Shown one piece after another: positions 24,994 to 36,628 of a DNA stretch of 64,000 nt (its first letter is position 1; each line of letters starts with the position of its first letter). The stretch lies in the NCBI RefSeq assembly GCF_021725675.1, contig NZ_JAKJPO010000001.1, positions 744,001-808,000 on the forward strand, given 5' to 3'. The notes under the pieces are model-generated. The model did not search any database. It was not told the origin of the DNA and saw nothing but the letters and a program-made list of their open reading frames with translations. The position numbers were made by a program, and so were the translations under genes. Source of the stretch: Marilutibacter chinensis (GTDB taxonomy: Bacteria; Pseudomonadota; Gammaproteobacteria; Xanthomonadales; Xanthomonadaceae).

Positions 24994-26237
24994 CGGACCT
25001 GGCCCTGGCCACGCACCACGAAACGCTCGATCGTCAGCGACTCCGCACCCATCGGGCCATAGGCATGCAGACGGGTGGTCGAGATGCCGATCTCGGCACC
25101 GAGGCCGAGCTCGCCGCCGTCGTTGAAGCGTGAGGAGGCATTGACCATCACCGCGGCACTGCGGGTGCCGCGGATGAAGGCCTCGGCCGCCGCGGGATCG
25201 GCGGTCGCGATCACTTCGGTGTGGTCGGAACCGTATCTGCCGACATGGGCCAGCGCGTCGTCGATGTCGTCGACGACCCGCACCGCGAGGATCAGGTCGA
25301 GGAACTCGGCCGCGTAGTCGGCTTCGTCGGCGGCGACCGCCTGCGGGCACAGCGCCCGCGTCCGTTCGCAGCCGCGCACCTCGACACCGCGCCGGATCAG
25401 CGCTCCGACCGCTGCCGGCAGGAACCTGGCGGCCACGTCCGCATGCACCAGCAGCGTCTCCAGCGCGTTGCAGACGCCCGGACGCGAGGCCTTGCCGTCG
25501 ACCAGCAGGTCGCGGGCCAGATCCAGGTCGGCGGCCGCGTCGACGTACAGATGGCAGACGCCCTTGTAGTGCTTGACGACCGGCACCCGCGCATGTTCGG
25601 CGACGAAGCGGATCAGTCCCTCGCCGCCGCGCGGAATCGCCAGGTCGACCAGGTCGCTGAGCTGCAGCAGCTCGAGCACGTGCTCACGGGCCGGGTCGGT
25701 GAGCAGCGACACCGCGGCTTCCGGCAACCCCTCCTCGCGCAGCGCGGCATGCAGGCAGGCGGCGATCGCGGCATTGCTCGAGCGTGCCTCCGAACCGCCG
25801 CGCAGCAGCACCGCATTGCCGGCCTTCAGGCACAGCGCGGCCGCATCCGCGGTCACGTTCGGCCGCGACTCGTAGATCATTGCGATCAATCCCAGCGGCA
25901 CCCGCTGGCGCTCGATCACCAGGCCGTTGGGCCGGACCTCGCGACGGGTGACCGCGCCGACCGGGTCCGGCTGCGCGGCCAGCTCGCGCAGCGCCTGCGC
26001 GATCGCGGCCAGGCGGACGCCGTCCAGGCGCAACCGGTCCAGCATCGCCGTCGACAGGCCGGCCTTCTCGCCGCGGGCCGTGTCGTCGGCGTTGGCGGCG
26101 AGCACCTGCTCCCGATCGCGCTCGATCCGTTCGGCCATGCGCTCGATCAGCCGCTGTCGCCGCTGCGGCGACAATGCCGCGATCGCCGGCTGTGCGGCCC
26201 GCGCCGCCTCGGCCAGGGCGCGTACGTGACCATTCAT
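24966..26237 (-). CDS. proA: Gamma-glutamyl phosphate reductase
   Basis: Aldehyde-dehydrogenase-fold enzyme of 423 residues for the second step of proline synthesis. The catalytic Cys is in [12 protein letters not shown], with YESRPNVT and the C-terminal [20 protein letters not shown] typical of ProA. It is coupled to proB by an ATGA overlap and ends the long arginine/proline transcript. No terminator hairpin follows; the gene runs 28 bp into pgaD. Confidence 0.96.
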   Translation of the reverse strand: MNGHVRALAEAARAAQPAIAALSPQRRQRLIERMAERIERDREQVLAANADDTARGEKAGLSTAMLDRLRLDGVRLAAIAQALRELAAQPDPVGAVTRREVRPNGLVIERQRVPLGLIAMIYESRPNVTADAAALCLKAGNAVLLRGGSEARSSNAAIAACLHAALREEGLPEAAVSLLTDPAREHVLELLQLSDLVDLAIPRGGEGLIRFVAEHARVPVVKHYKGVCHLYVDAAADLDLARDLLVDGKASRPGVCNALETLLVHADVAARFLPAAVGALIRRGVEVRGCERTRALCPQAVAADEADYAAEFLDLILAVRVVDDIDDALAHVGRYGSDHTEVIATADPAAAEAFIRGTRSAAVMVNASSRFNDGGELGLGAEIGISTTRLHAYGPMGAESLTIERFVVRGQGQVRHRQSRTAS

Positions 26238-27418
26238 GCGTCGTTCTCCTGTCCGGGCTGGCGATGCCGCGATTCGTGCAGCGCCGGCTCCCGACGCGGC
26301 CCCAGCAGTACCAGATCGTCGCGATGGACCACCGATTCTCCATAGCGGAACCCCAGCATCGATTCGATGTCGTGGCTGCGCCGGCGCGCGATGCGGCGGA
26401 TTTCGTCCGCCGCATACTGGGCCAGCCCGCGGCCCAGCGCCAGCTGGTCGGATTCGGCGACGATCTCGACGACGTCGCCACGACGGAAGTCACCGATCAC
26501 CCGCACCACTCCTCCCGGCAACAGCGACGCGCCGCGCACCTGCAGCGCATCGGCGGCGCCCTGATCGACGAACAGCGCGCCCGCGCCAGGTGCGTGGCGC
26601 AGCCATTGCTTGCGTGCGCGCAGGCGATCGCCCCCGGCACTCACCAGCGTGCCGCACAGGCGGTCCTCGCAAAGCGCGGTGACGACGTCCGGGTCGCGTC
26701 CGCAGAACAGCGCGGTGGCAATGCCGGCGGTGGCCGCCTTCGCCGCCGCCTCCAGCTTGGTTCGCATGCCGCCGGTGCCGAGCGCCCCTGCGTCGCCGCC
26801 GGCCATGGCGACCAGTTCGTCGGTGACGCGTTCGACGCGTGTGATCGGCCGCGCCGCCGGCTCGCGCTGCGGATGGGCGCTGTACAGCCCACCGATGTCG
26901 GTCGCGATCAGCAGCAGGTCGGCATCGACGAGCGACGCGACCGCCGCGGCGAGATTGTCGTTGTCGCCGAGCTTGAGTTCGTCCACCGCTACGGTGTCGT
27001 TCTCGTTGACGACCGGCAGCGCACGTAGACGCAGCAGCTCGCGCAGGGTCGCGCGGGCGTTGAGATAACGGCGGCGGTTGCGCAGGTCGTCGTGGCTGAG
27101 CAGCACCTGCGCGACCGGCAGGCCGACCAGCCGCTGCCAGAACCCGATCAACGAGGCCTGTCCCAGTGCGGCCATCGCCTGCTTCGGTACCAGACCGCTG
27201 CCGGAGGCATCGACCCGCCCGCGGCCGGCCGCGACCGCGCCGGACGAGACCAGCACGACCTCCCGTCCCTGTGCGGACGCGGCATCGATGAAGCCCGCCA
27301 GCGCCTTCGCGTGGGTGGGGTCGAGACCGGACTCGCCGGCCACCAGGCTGCTGCCTACCTTGAGCACCGCACGGCGCCAGGGGGGCAGGGGTTGCGATGT
27401 GAAGTCGGATGCGTTCAT
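26234..27418 (-). CDS. proB: Glutamate 5-kinase
   Basis: First enzyme of proline synthesis, 394 residues from ATG 27418. The amino-acid kinase domain has [36 protein letters not shown] and [14 protein letters not shown]-terminal PUA domain follows (from about 290). Neither ATG 27418 nor the in-frame ATG at 27466 has a good ribosome site; I prefer the one giving the shorter N-terminus. ProB with proA at the tail of an arg operon is the Xanthomonadaceae arrangement. Confidence 0.94.
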   Translation of the reverse strand: MNASDFTSQPLPPWRRAVLKVGSSLVAGESGLDPTHAKALAGFIDAASAQGREVVLVSSGAVAAGRGRVDASGSGLVPKQAMAALGQASLIGFWQRLVGLPVAQVLLSHDDLRNRRRYLNARATLRELLRLRALPVVNENDTVAVDELKLGDNDNLAAAVASLVDADLLLIATDIGGLYSAHPQREPAARPITRVERVTDELVAMAGGDAGALGTGGMRTKLEAAAKAATAGIATALFCGRDPDVVTALCEDRLCGTLVSAGGDRLRARKQWLRHAPGAGALFVDQGAADALQVRGASLLPGGVVRVIGDFRRGDVVEIVAESDQLALGRGLAQYAADEIRRIARRRSHDIESMLGFRYGESVVHRDDLVLLGPRREPALHESRHRQPGQENDA

Positions 27419-27574
27419 CGGCTGGTGATCTGGGAGCGGCAGGGAGCGCGTGGTGTCGGCGGACATCCGGACCGGATGCCTTCCTCACCGCGTCCCCGGC
27501 CGCACCGGCCCGGATGGCAGTCGCCCCAGTCTGGATAACGTCGGCCGGGGCGGCGATGACGAAGCGTCATGCCG

Positions 27575-28870
27575 TCATTCCTCGGCCAGCGCATCCAGCC
27601 GCTGCCGCAAGGCCTCCAGGCGCAGGTCGGCTGCCGCGCCCGGCGAGACCCGCGCATCGAGGCTCGCCTGCGGATCGCCCTGCGCCCAGCGCTGCGGATC
27701 GGCGGCCTGCCGGTAGGCCTCGCGGAACGGCAGGCCTTGCCGCGCCATTTCGACCGCCAGGTCGGTTGCGTACATCGACGGCTCCAGTGCCGCACGCATC
27801 CGGTCCTCGCGCCACTCCAGGTTGCGCAGCAGGTCCGGCAGCAGTTCCAGCGCCATCAGCCCGCGGCCGAACGCATGGAAGATCGCGCCCTTGGAGAACT
27901 GCAGGTCGCGGTGATAGCCGGACGGCAGCGACAACAGTTGTTCGATCTCGGTCCGCGCGGCCGCCGCAGCCGAATAGCTGGCGCGCATCAACTCGATCAC
28001 GTCGGGATTGCGCTTGTTGGGCATGATCGAGCTGCCGGTGGTGTATTGCGAAGGCAGCTCGATGAAGCCGTACTCGGAACTGGTGAACAGGCTCAGGTCC
28101 CAGGCCAGCCGGCGCAGGTCGAGCAGTGCCGAGCCCAGGGCCTCGATCGCAGCCATCTCGAACTTGCCGCGCGACAGCTGGGCGTAGGTCGCCGACAGCT
28201 GCATGCGGCCGAAACCCAGCGCCGCGGTGGTGTGCTCGCGGTCCAGCGGCAGGTTGACGCCGTAGCCGGCCGCGCTGCCCAGCGGATTGGCGTCGAGCCA
28301 GTCGCGGGTCTGCGCGGCCCGCCACGCGTTGTCGATGAAGCCCTCCGCCCAGGCGGCCCACCACATGCCCAGCGAAGACACCACCGCACGTTGCAGATGG
28401 GTGTAACCGGGCAACGGTACCGCACGCTCGGCATCGGCACGGGCCAGCGCGACTTCGGCGATCTCGCGCGAGATCGCGGCGACGCATTCGAGGCGGTCGC
28501 GAAGCCACAGCCGGGTCGCGACCAGCACCTGGTCGTTGCGGCTGCGGCCGGTATGGATCTTCTTGCCGGTATCGCCCAGCCGCTCGACCAGGCGTGCCTC
28601 GATCGCCGAGTGACCGTCCTCGTACCGCTCGTCGAGCACGAAGCGACCGGCGCGGAAGTCCTGCGCCAGCTCGGCGAGCCCGCGCCGGAGCGACTCGAGT
28701 TCGTCTTCGTCGAGGATGCCGATCGCCTCCAGCCCTTCGGCATGCGCACGGCTGGCCTCGATGTCGAACAGGAAGAACTCGCGGTCGAGGATCACGTCCT
28801 CGCCGGCGAGGAACTGCTGGATGCGCGCGTCGACCTTGACGCCCGGCTTCTGCCAAAGCAACTGACTCAT
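27575..28870 (-). CDS. argH: Argininosuccinate lyase
   Basis: Last step of arginine synthesis, splitting argininosuccinate into arginine and fumarate. The 431-residue fumarase/aspartase-fold enzyme shows [18 protein letters not shown]-like PLPGYTHLQ and the signature [11 protein letters not shown]. It is slightly shorter than E. coli ArgH, as in Xanthomonas. AGGTGGG lies just before ATG 28870. The 135-bp gap to argC shows no gene. Confidence 0.96.
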   Translation of the reverse strand: MSQLLWQKPGVKVDARIQQFLAGEDVILDREFFLFDIEASRAHAEGLEAIGILDEDELESLRRGLAELAQDFRAGRFVLDERYEDGHSAIEARLVERLGDTGKKIHTGRSRNDQVLVATRLWLRDRLECVAAISREIAEVALARADAERAVPLPGYTHLQRAVVSSLGMWWAAWAEGFIDNAWRAAQTRDWLDANPLGSAAGYGVNLPLDREHTTAALGFGRMQLSATYAQLSRGKFEMAAIEALGSALLDLRRLAWDLSLFTSSEYGFIELPSQYTTGSSIMPNKRNPDVIELMRASYSAAAAARTEIEQLLSLPSGYHRDLQFSKGAIFHAFGRGLMALELLPDLLRNLEWREDRMRAALEPSMYATDLAVEMARQGLPFREAYRQAADPQRWAQGDPQASLDARVSPGAAADLRLEALRQRLDALAEE

Positions 28871-29005
28871 GTACCCACCTGTCTACTTGCGCCTGCTGGT
28901 CCATCGGACCGCGAATCGACGCGGACATGCGCGGACGAAGCAACACCCCGATACAAGTCCGGCATTGCCTTGTCCGTGTTCATCGCGCAATCCGCGGCAT
29001 GAGAG

Positions 29006-29965
<960 letters not shown>

Positions 29966-29966
29966 C

Positions 29967-30590
29967 TCAGGATTCTCCGGGCCGGGTTCCGCGCCCCAGC
30001 CGATGCAAAAGGTTGCGCTTCACCGCCGGCCATTCCGATTGGATGATCGAGAACACCACGGTATCGCGGAAGCTGCCATCCGGCAGCCGCTGATGGTTGC
30101 GCAGCACGCCATCCTGCTTCGCGCCGAGGCGGGCGATCGCGGCGCGCGAGCGATGATTGAACCAGTGGGTGCGGAATTCCACGGCGATGCAGCCGCGCGC
30201 CTCGAACGCATGCGACAGCATCAGCAGCTTGGTCTCGGTGTTCACCGCAGTCCGTTGCGCGGACGCGGCATACCAGGTGTACCCGATCTCGGCGCGCGGA
30301 GCGGCCAGGTCGAGTCCGAAGAAGCTGGTCTGTCCCAGCACCTCGCCATCGGAACGCCTGACCACGACCATCGGCATCGCCTCGCCGCGGGCCTGGCGGT
30401 CGAGGAAAGCATCGACATGCGCTGCCATCGCCTCCGGTCGCGGCACGCTGGTGAACCACAGCTCCCACAATCGTCCATCCGCACAGGCACGGGCCAACCC
30501 TTCGGCATGACCGGCCCGCATCGGCTCCAGCCGCACGCCCTCGCCCTCCAGCGCGACCGGCGTCCAATGCGCGGCAGTGCAGCCGTTCAT
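29967..30590 (-). CDS. GNAT acetyltransferase inside the arginine operon
   Basis: RimJ/RimL-like GNAT-fold protein of 207 residues ([15 protein letters not shown] at the start; [13 protein letters not shown] in the acetyl-CoA region). Its start overlaps the NAGS/NAGK stop (ATGA), and argC follows after 1 nt, so it is embedded in the operon. The upstream fused synthase already has an acetyltransferase domain, so its job is unclear. It could acetylate an arginine intermediate, a protein N-terminus, or a small amine. No substrate can be assigned from sequence. Confidence 0.75.
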   Translation of the reverse strand: MNGCTAAHWTPVALEGEGVRLEPMRAGHAEGLARACADGRLWELWFTSVPRPEAMAAHVDAFLDRQARGEAMPMVVVRRSDGEVLGQTSFFGLDLAAPRAEIGYTWYAASAQRTAVNTETKLLMLSHAFEARGCIAVEFRTHWFNHRSRAAIARLGAKQDGVLRNHQRLPDGSFRDTVVFSIIQSEWPAVKRNLLHRLGRGTRPGES

Positions 30591-31957
30591 TCGGCGCCGC
30601 CCTGCACGACGGACTCGTGCAACGTGACCGTCCGGCTGGCGCAGTGCTCGACGCAGCGGGCGATCGCATCGAAGCCTTCCATGCCATACCAGAACACCCG
30701 CCATTTCTCCTGGCGCAGGCAGCCGTCCGACTCGGCGAAATAGAACGGATTGACCGGATTGCCGTTGCGCGAACGCCAGAACAGACCCGGATTCTGCTCG
30801 CGCATCACCTGCCAGACCGCGCGGCCGAGCCCCTCGCCCTGGGCGTCGTCGAGCACCGCGAACTTGTCCAGGTACACGCCGGCCTCCTCGCGGGTGAGGA
30901 TCACCGCGGCACGGTAGTTCTCGCTGACGTAGGCCTTGTGCAGGCGGGTGTCGTCGAAATAGCTCCCGACCAGCTGGCGGCCGAACGCCGACTCGATCAG
31001 CGTGCGCAGCCGCGACAGGTCGAGCTCGTCCCAGCGCGTGACTTCCAGCACCCGCTCGCCGCGCCGTACCAGGGTGCCCGAGCCCTTGTGGGTGAACAGT
31101 TCCTTGGCCAGCTCGGACGGCTTGGTGATCGACACCGACGAGGTCAGCGGCAGCGTGTCGAGCAGCGCCTTGATCTGCTCGATCTTGACCTTCATGCCGC
31201 CATTGACCCAGGGCTGCTGGATCAGGTGTTCGTATTCGGTGGTCAGGTTGATCGAGTCGATCACCTTGCCGCGCTCATCGAGCAGCCCGCCGGTGCCGGT
31301 CAGGAACACGATCTTGTACGGCTGCAGCACCTGCACCAGTTCGTTGGCGGCGAAGTCGGCGTTGACGTTGAGGATCTGTCCGCCGGCGGTCTCGCCGAGA
31401 CTGGCGATCACCGGTATCGAGCCGGCCTTCAGGCTGGCCTCGATCGGCGCCAGCTCGACCCGTCCGACCTGGCCGACGAGGCCGTAGGTGTCGCGGTCGA
31501 TGTACTCGGCCTCGAACACGCCCGAGACGATCGATGTCGCGCGCGCGTCGAATGCCTGCAGCGCCTCGACAAGCTTCAGGTTCTGCGCATGGAACACGCG
31601 GCGCACGATCGCCAGCGCCTCCGGCGAGGTCACCCGCAGGCCGTTGACGGTCCGCTTCTCGATGCCGGCCGCGGTCAGCTCCTGATCGAGCTGCGGGCCG
31701 GCGCCATGGATGACGATCGGAGTCAGGCCGACGTCCTGCAGGAACGCCAGCGACGAGGTCAGGGCGTCGAGATCGTCGCGCAGCACCGCGCCGCCGACCT
31801 TGACCACGGCGAAACGCTTGGCGTCCAGCTGCGAGAAGCGCTTCAGATATTGGCTGATCTCCTTCGCGCTGGCCATGCTCGACAGCAGCCGCACGATGGT
31901 CTGCCGGGTCTGGATGTCGTGCGCCATGTCGCGACTGGGTTCGCGGGTATCGTTCAT
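30587..31957 (-). CDS. argB: Bifunctional N-acetylglutamate synthase/kinase
   Basis: Fused enzyme of 456 residues known from Xanthomonas as NAGS/K. The N-terminal amino-acid kinase domain ([43 protein letters not shown]) phosphorylates N-acetylglutamate. The C-terminal GNAT domain ([20 protein letters not shown]) makes it from glutamate and acetyl-CoA. It thus does both argA and argB steps. I use ATG 31957; a GTG at 31969 overlapping the argE' stop is possible. In known members arginine inhibits the activities allosterically. Confidence 0.94.
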   Translation of the reverse strand: MNDTREPSRDMAHDIQTRQTIVRLLSSMASAKEISQYLKRFSQLDAKRFAVVKVGGAVLRDDLDALTSSLAFLQDVGLTPIVIHGAGPQLDQELTAAGIEKRTVNGLRVTSPEALAIVRRVFHAQNLKLVEALQAFDARATSIVSGVFEAEYIDRDTYGLVGQVGRVELAPIEASLKAGSIPVIASLGETAGGQILNVNADFAANELVQVLQPYKIVFLTGTGGLLDERGKVIDSINLTTEYEHLIQQPWVNGGMKVKIEQIKALLDTLPLTSSVSITKPSELAKELFTHKGSGTLVRRGERVLEVTRWDELDLSRLRTLIESAFGRQLVGSYFDDTRLHKAYVSENYRAAVILTREEAGVYLDKFAVLDDAQGEGLGRAVWQVMREQNPGLFWRSRNGNPVNPFYFAESDGCLRQEKWRVFWYGMEGFDAIARCVEHCASRTVTLHESVVQGGAE

Positions 31958-31965
31958 CGCGATGT

Positions 31966-33078
31966 TCACGCCTGCGCCCCCGTGTCGAGAATGCGGACGA
32001 TGGAGTCGGTATAGCGCTGCAACTGGGCCAGCTCCACCCATTCGTCGGCGGTATGGGCCTGGGCGATGTCGCCGGGGCCGTAGACGAAGGCGGTCAGGCC
32101 GGCGGCCGAGAACAGCGAGGCTTCGGTCCAGAAGTCGACCGCGTTGCCGATCGGCAGGCCGAGCTCGTCGGCGAGATCGCGCGCCTCCAGCCGCCTGCGT
32201 TCGGCATCGGCGACGTCGCCGCCCGGCAGCGACGGACCGCGGAAGGTTTCCTGGTAGCTCTCCAGCGCCGCCTCGTCGGCGAACCCGCGCAGGGCCTCGT
32301 GCAGCGCATCGATCGACATCGACGGCAATGGCCGGAATCCGAAGCGCAGCTCCGCGCTGGGGGCGATCATGTTGGCCTTGATCCCACCCTCGACCCGGCC
32401 GATGTTGAAGCGCAGCCCGGTCAGTCCGCCGAAGCGCTGGTGCGCCTGCGCCTCGACGTGATCGAGCGCGCGTCCACCCCAGCGGATCGCCTGGTGCAAC
32501 GCACTGGCGTGCATCGCGTTGGCCCCGGACGCATGCCCGGCGACGCCGCGGAACTTCATCAGCACCGAGCTGATGCCGCGGTGCGCCAGCACCGCCTCGC
32601 AGCGGGTCGGCTCGGCGATGATCGCCTCGCTGAAGCCATGGTCGCCGGCGAGCACGTTCCGCTCCAGGAAAGCGGCGATGCAGCGGGCATCGTTGGCCTC
32701 CTCGTCGGTACTGAACAGGAACGCGGCGTCGCCGGCGGTCACCGACGCCGCGGTCAGCAGGCCGGCAGCCGCGCCCTTGATGTCGCAGGCGCCCAGGCCG
32801 ATCACCCGCTCGCCGTCGATCCGCAGCTTCAACGGATCGGCCGACCACGCCTCCGAAGACGGTACGGTGTCGAGATGGACGTTGAACACGCGACGGGGAT
32901 CGCCGCGCACGGCCAGCATCGACACCGCGCCGGCGCCGTGGTCGGTCACCCGGACGTCGAAGCCTCCGAGGTGTTCGCGCAGGTAGTCGAAGATTCCGCC
33001 GGTGCCGATCCGCCGCGGCGGATTGCGGGTGTCGAACGACACCAGCGCTTCGAGGTGCTTGAGGGTCTTGGACAGCAC
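31966..33078 (-). CDS. argE': N-acetylcitrulline deacetylase
   Basis: M20-family metalloenzyme of 370 residues. In the Xanthomonas pathway it removes the acetyl group from N-acetylcitrulline rather than N-acetylornithine. Zinc ligands and base are visible: HLD in NVHLDTVP, Asp in GACDIKG, Glu-Glu in STDEEAND, Glu in IIAEPTRC, and a C-terminal His in QAHTADEW. The GTG start at 33078 has GAGGGA 7 nt upstream. It lies 11 bp after argG. The substrate call relies on the adjacent argF' gene. Confidence 0.92.
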   Translation of the reverse strand: MLSKTLKHLEALVSFDTRNPPRRIGTGGIFDYLREHLGGFDVRVTDHGAGAVSMLAVRGDPRRVFNVHLDTVPSSEAWSADPLKLRIDGERVIGLGACDIKGAAAGLLTAASVTAGDAAFLFSTDEEANDARCIAAFLERNVLAGDHGFSEAIIAEPTRCEAVLAHRGISSVLMKFRGVAGHASGANAMHASALHQAIRWGGRALDHVEAQAHQRFGGLTGLRFNIGRVEGGIKANMIAPSAELRFGFRPLPSMSIDALHEALRGFADEAALESYQETFRGPSLPGGDVADAERRRLEARDLADELGLPIGNAVDFWTEASLFSAAGLTAFVYGPGDIAQAHTADEWVELAQLQRYTDSIVRILDTGAQA

Positions 33079-33089
33079 GTCGGGTTCCC

Positions 33090-34292
33090 TCAGCCCTTGC
33101 CGCCGCGGTTGATCTCCGCCCACAGCGTGCTGCTCATGCCGAACAGCTTGATGAAACCTTCCGCCTCGGCCACGCCCCAGTCCGCGGCCTGCGCGTAGGT
33201 CGCGCCCTTGGCGTTGAGGATGTGCGCCGACTCGACCGCGACCGCGTCGACCGTGCCGCCGCTGGTCTCCAGCGTGACCTCGCCATTGACGGTCGACTGG
33301 CTCGACGCCAGGAACGCCTCCAGGTCGGTCTTCAGCGGATCATGGAAGAAGCCTTCGTAGACCAGCTCGACCCACTTGCGCGCGACGTCGGGCTTGAAGC
33401 GGTTCTGCTGCTTGCTCAGCACCGCTTCCTCCAGCGCGCGGTGCGCGGCCAGCAGCGCGGACAGGCCCGGCGCCTCGTAGACGATGCGGCCCTTGAGGCC
33501 GATCGTGGTGTCGCCGGTGTACAGGCCGCGGCCGACGCCATAGCGCGCGAACAGGCCGTTGAGCTTCGCCAGCATGACGTGGCCGGGGATCTTCTCGCCG
33601 TCGAGCGCGACCGCCTCGCCGTTCTCGAAGCGGATCTTCACCCGCAACGGCTCGGCCGGCCACTCGGCACGTGGCCGGCACCAGCCGCGCGCGCCCTCGC
33701 CCGGGGCCTGCCAGCGGTCGATCTCGCCGCCGGACAGGGTCACGCCGAGCAGGTTCTCGTTGATCGTGTAGGCCTTCTGCCTGGCACGGACGCCGAAGCC
33801 CCGATCCTCCAGATAGCGCTGCTCGTACGCGCGGACTTCGGTGTGCTCCTTCTGGATTTCGCGGATCGGGGCGACGATCTCGTAGTCGCCCAGCGCCTTG
33901 ACCGCTAGATCGAAACGCACCTGGTCGTTGCCCATGCCGGTGCAACCGTGCGCGATCGCCTTCGTCCCCAGCTCGGCGGCGCGCTCGAGCGCGGCCTCGA
34001 CGATCAGGTAGCGGTCGGACACCAGCAACGGATACTGGCCCTGATAGCCCTCGCCGGCCCACACGAACGGCTTGACGAAACCCGACCAGATCGCCGGACC
34101 GCCGTCGACGGTCCGATGCGAGCTCACGCCCAGTTCGACGGCGCGCTTCTCGATGAAGTCGCGCTCCTCGGCATCGACGCCGCCGGTGTCCGCGAAGACG
34201 GTATGGACGCTCCAGCCGCGCTCCTGCAGGTAGGGTACGCAGAAGCTGGTGTCGAGGCCGCCGGAGAAGGCGAGAACGATGTCGTTGCTCAT
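33090..34292 (-). CDS. argG: Argininosuccinate synthase
   Basis: ATP-dependent ligase of 400 residues joining citrulline and aspartate. The N-terminal ATP loop is [12 protein letters not shown]; the central [14 protein letters not shown] is also typical. Start MSNDIV at 34292 fits the family; there is no strong Shine-Dalgarno. The gap to argF' is 61 bp. Xanthomonas has this same argF'-argG-argE' order. Confidence 0.96.
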   Translation of the reverse strand: MSNDIVLAFSGGLDTSFCVPYLQERGWSVHTVFADTGGVDAEERDFIEKRAVELGVSSHRTVDGGPAIWSGFVKPFVWAGEGYQGQYPLLVSDRYLIVEAALERAAELGTKAIAHGCTGMGNDQVRFDLAVKALGDYEIVAPIREIQKEHTEVRAYEQRYLEDRGFGVRARQKAYTINENLLGVTLSGGEIDRWQAPGEGARGWCRPRAEWPAEPLRVKIRFENGEAVALDGEKIPGHVMLAKLNGLFARYGVGRGLYTGDTTIGLKGRIVYEAPGLSALLAAHRALEEAVLSKQQNRFKPDVARKWVELVYEGFFHDPLKTDLEAFLASSQSTVNGEVTLETSGGTVDAVAVESAHILNAKGATYAQAADWGVAEAEGFIKLFGMSSTLWAEINRGGKG

Positions 34293-34353
34293 GAGATGGG
34301 GGTTCCGGAAAAAAGTCGTGGTAAGCGATGGGAGTACGGAAAAGTCGGCCGGA

Positions 34354-35358
34354 TCACGCGCCGACCAGCGCGGCCATGACCGCCTTCTGCACATGCAGAC
34401 GATTCTCGGCCTCTTCGATCGCGATGCAGTTGGGCGAATCCATCACCGCGTCGGTGGCCTTGACGTTGCGGCGCAACGGCAGACAGTGCGAGAACACGCC
34501 GTTGTTGGTCAGCGCCATCTTGGCCTCGTCGACGATGAAGTGCCGGTACCGGTCGCGGATCGGCTTTTCCGGGCCCCAGTTGCCGAAGTACGGCAGCGCG
34601 CCCCAGCTCTTGGCGTAGACCACGTCGGCGCCGGCATAGGCGCTCTCGATGTCGTGGCTGACTGTCAGCGAGCCGCCGTTCTCGGCGACGTTCCGCTCGG
34701 CCCAGCCCATGTAGCGCTCGTCGAGGACGTAGTCGCTGGTCGGACACAGCAGGGTCACGTCCATGCCCATGCGGGTGGCGATGGTCAGTGCCGAATTGGC
34801 GACGGCGGTATTGAGCGGCTTCGGGTGGTAGGTCCAGGTGAGGACGTACTTCTTCCCACGCAGGTCGCTGCTGCCGAAGTGTTCCTGCAGCGCCAGCGCG
34901 TGCGCCAGTTCCTGGCAGGGGTGGGTGATCGTCTCCATGTTGATCACCGGCACCGGCGAGTATTTCGCGAAGCTCTTCAGCACGACGTCCTCGCGGTCAT
35001 GCGCCCAGTCGACGAACTTCGGGAACGCGCGCACGCCGATCAGGTCGACATAGCGGCCCAGCACCCGCGCGACCTCGGCGATGTGCTCCTCGGTGTCGCC
35101 GTCCATCACCGTGCCGAGGTCGAACTCGATCGGCCACGCGTCCTTGCCCGGCTGCAGGACCACCGCGTGGCCGCCGAGCTGGAACGCCCCCAGCTCGAAG
35201 CTGGTGCGCGTGCGCATCGAAGGGTTGAAGAACACCAGGGCGATCGAACGACCCCTGAGCTGGTCGCCCAGCTTGTCACGCTTGAACGCGGCGGCCCGGT
35301 GCAGCAGCGCATCGAGTTCGGGACGGGACCAGTCCTGGGTATTCAGGAAATGCTTCAT
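34354..35358 (-). CDS. argF': N-acetylornithine carbamoyltransferase
   Basis: Makes N-acetylcitrulline from N-acetylornithine and carbamoyl phosphate, the hallmark of the Xanthomonas arginine route. The 334-residue protein is nearly colinear with the X. campestris enzyme as I remember it: phosphate site [15 protein letters not shown], the Pro loop [23 protein letters not shown], and [13 protein letters not shown] with the modified Lys. An ordinary ornithine transcarbamylase lacks these loops. It is the first structural gene of the operon, downstream of the leader and terminator at 35424-35606. Confidence 0.97.
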   Translation of the reverse strand: MKHFLNTQDWSRPELDALLHRAAAFKRDKLGDQLRGRSIALVFFNPSMRTRTSFELGAFQLGGHAVVLQPGKDAWPIEFDLGTVMDGDTEEHIAEVARVLGRYVDLIGVRAFPKFVDWAHDREDVVLKSFAKYSPVPVINMETITHPCQELAHALALQEHFGSSDLRGKKYVLTWTYHPKPLNTAVANSALTIATRMGMDVTLLCPTSDYVLDERYMGWAERNVAENGGSLTVSHDIESAYAGADVVYAKSWGALPYFGNWGPEKPIRDRYRHFIVDEAKMALTNNGVFSHCLPLRRNVKATDAVMDSPNCIAIEEAENRLHVQKAVMAALVGA

Positions 35359-35423
35359 CGCGGATTCCAAGGCGGGGGTACCTGTGGCGGTACCGGGAGA
35401 GGATTGCCGGGCCCCGAAAGCAG

Positions 35424-35451
35424 AAAAGCCCAGCGGCGAGGCTGGGCTTTT
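35424..35451 (-). terminator. Intrinsic terminator in the arg leader (attenuator)
   Basis: AAAAGCCCAGC, a 6-nt loop and GCTGGGCTTTT: perfect 11-bp arms with a U-run, 66 nt before argF'. Placed inside a leader it would stop most transcripts. Its 5' arm (CCCAGCC on the RNA) can instead pair with GGCTGGG at 35505-35511, which overlaps the end of the leader ORF. Confidence 0.85.
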
Positions 35452-35501
35452 CATGTGTCATCCACGTGATGCGGATGCTCCATGGAAACAGGCGATGTCG
35501 C

Positions 35502-35606
35502 CTACCCAGCCGGTCGTGGCGGGTACGGTCGGCGCGCGCGCGAGGTCATGCCCGCCGCCATCCAGGCGGAGGTCAGGATATCGGCGTCGGCATAGGTCGC
35601 GTTCAT
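35502..35606 (-). CDS. Arginine-rich leader peptide of the arg operon
   Basis: Short frame of up to 34 codons (ATG 35606; in-frame ATGs at 35561 and 35549). It ends SRARRPYPPRPAG and stops at TAG 50 nt before the terminator. Four of the last twelve codons are Arg, two being CGA, normally rare in GC-rich genomes. The stop codon overlaps the antiterminator segment GGCTGGG. Ribosome stalling at the Arg codons would leave that segment free. No strong ribosome site is seen, so the exact start is open. It has no enzymatic role; the act of translation is the sensor. Confidence 0.65.
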   Translation of the reverse strand: MNATYADADILTSAWMAAGMTSRARRPYPPRPAG

Positions 35607-35677
35607 CAGGGGGCGAATGCTCGCATGGCGCGCGCGCAGGCGCAAGCGCGGCGGCCGGCAGGGGGAGGACACCGCCG

Positions 35678-36160
35678 TCAGCGGTCGTTCGCGACCGGAA
35701 CCACCGGCGTGATCGAGACCCGGATCCGGAGGCGGTTGCCCGGATCGTCGCGCAGCCGCGAGCGGTACTTCGCCCCCTTGTAGAGATAGTCGACGTCATA
35801 GGCGATCGGCCGGTGGAACTCGCGTTCGACCTGCACCGCGCGGCAGTCGATCGCCTCGCTCTCCCCCTCCTCCTCGCGGCCGCCGTTGCGGGTCAGCGCG
35901 TCCCGTACCGCTCCGACCATCCGCGAAAGGCGCGAGTCGCTCTCGCTCGGCGGGCGCGGCGACTGGTCGCACTCCTCCTCGGTCCGGGTCGCGGTCAGGG
36001 TCTGGTAGACCGGCGTCACCCGCAGCACCTGCGCATAGTCGTAGCGCACGTTCTCCGCCTGCACGACGACGCTGTCCTGTGCCTGCGACTGAACCGCCGG
36101 CAGGGCAGCCAGCAGCACGGCAGTCATCAGCAGGCGGGACAACGGGAGGGGTCGGAGCAT
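35678..36160 (-). CDS. Exported protein of unknown function
   Basis: Predicted secreted protein of 160 residues: signal peptide to about residue 25 (LLAALPAVQSQAQ), then YDYAQVLRVTPVYQTL. The latter resembles the N-terminal half of glycine-zipper 2TM envelope proteins common in this family, but the glycine zipper itself is absent. The middle is highly charged (GGREEEGESE) and two Cys (EEECDQ, EAIDCRA) could pair. The C-terminus YDVDYLYKGAKYRSRL is beta-rich. It is transcribed toward the arg leader. Function unknown. Confidence 0.7.
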   Translation of the reverse strand: MLRPLPLSRLLMTAVLLAALPAVQSQAQDSVVVQAENVRYDYAQVLRVTPVYQTLTATRTEEECDQSPRPPSESDSRLSRMVGAVRDALTRNGGREEEGESEAIDCRAVQVEREFHRPIAYDVDYLYKGAKYRSRLRDDPGNRLRIRVSITPVVPVANDR

Positions 36161-36628
36161 CTCGCGGGCGCGGTCAGGTTTGTACAGAAATTGTATGGGC
36201 AGACCCCGCCGATGGCATGAACCCAAGCTGTCATCTATAAGCTGCCATCGATCCCGCTGCGGGATCCTCATCGCCCGGGGAGGCCATCCCTCCCGACCGA
36301 TATCGACCGTAGGCCGGACCCGGGTCTTCCACCGGATGCATACCACCACTCGCAACGGGCCGACGCGGGGATGCGGCGTCGCGACCCGGCCGGACCTCGC
36401 GCGGGCCTGTGATCGCCGCTTGCGTGATCACCGCTTGCGGCAACTGCCGGGCCAGGCCGGGAGCGCACGTTCGACGGCGGGCAACGCGTTTCCGTCACAC
36501 GGGCATCCGTCCATGCGAGCATCCCCACCTTCGTGCGGATCCGTCGGCCCCATCGGCTCGAGTACCCCGCGGCCTGCCCAATGGCGCCGGCAGGCCCTAG
36601 AATGCCCTCAAATCCTGCTGCGCCTCCC
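36161..36628. other. Intergenic region upstream of cysS
   Basis: No gene is recognised in this 468-bp gap. It holds TACAAT on the minus strand (36190-36195), a possible -10 for the exported protein. A 15-bp tandem repeat (GATCGCCGCTTGCGT at 36411 and GATCACCGCTTGCGG at 36426) is present. TAGAAT (36598-36603), a likely cysS -10, lies 25 bp before the start codon. Confidence 0.5.
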
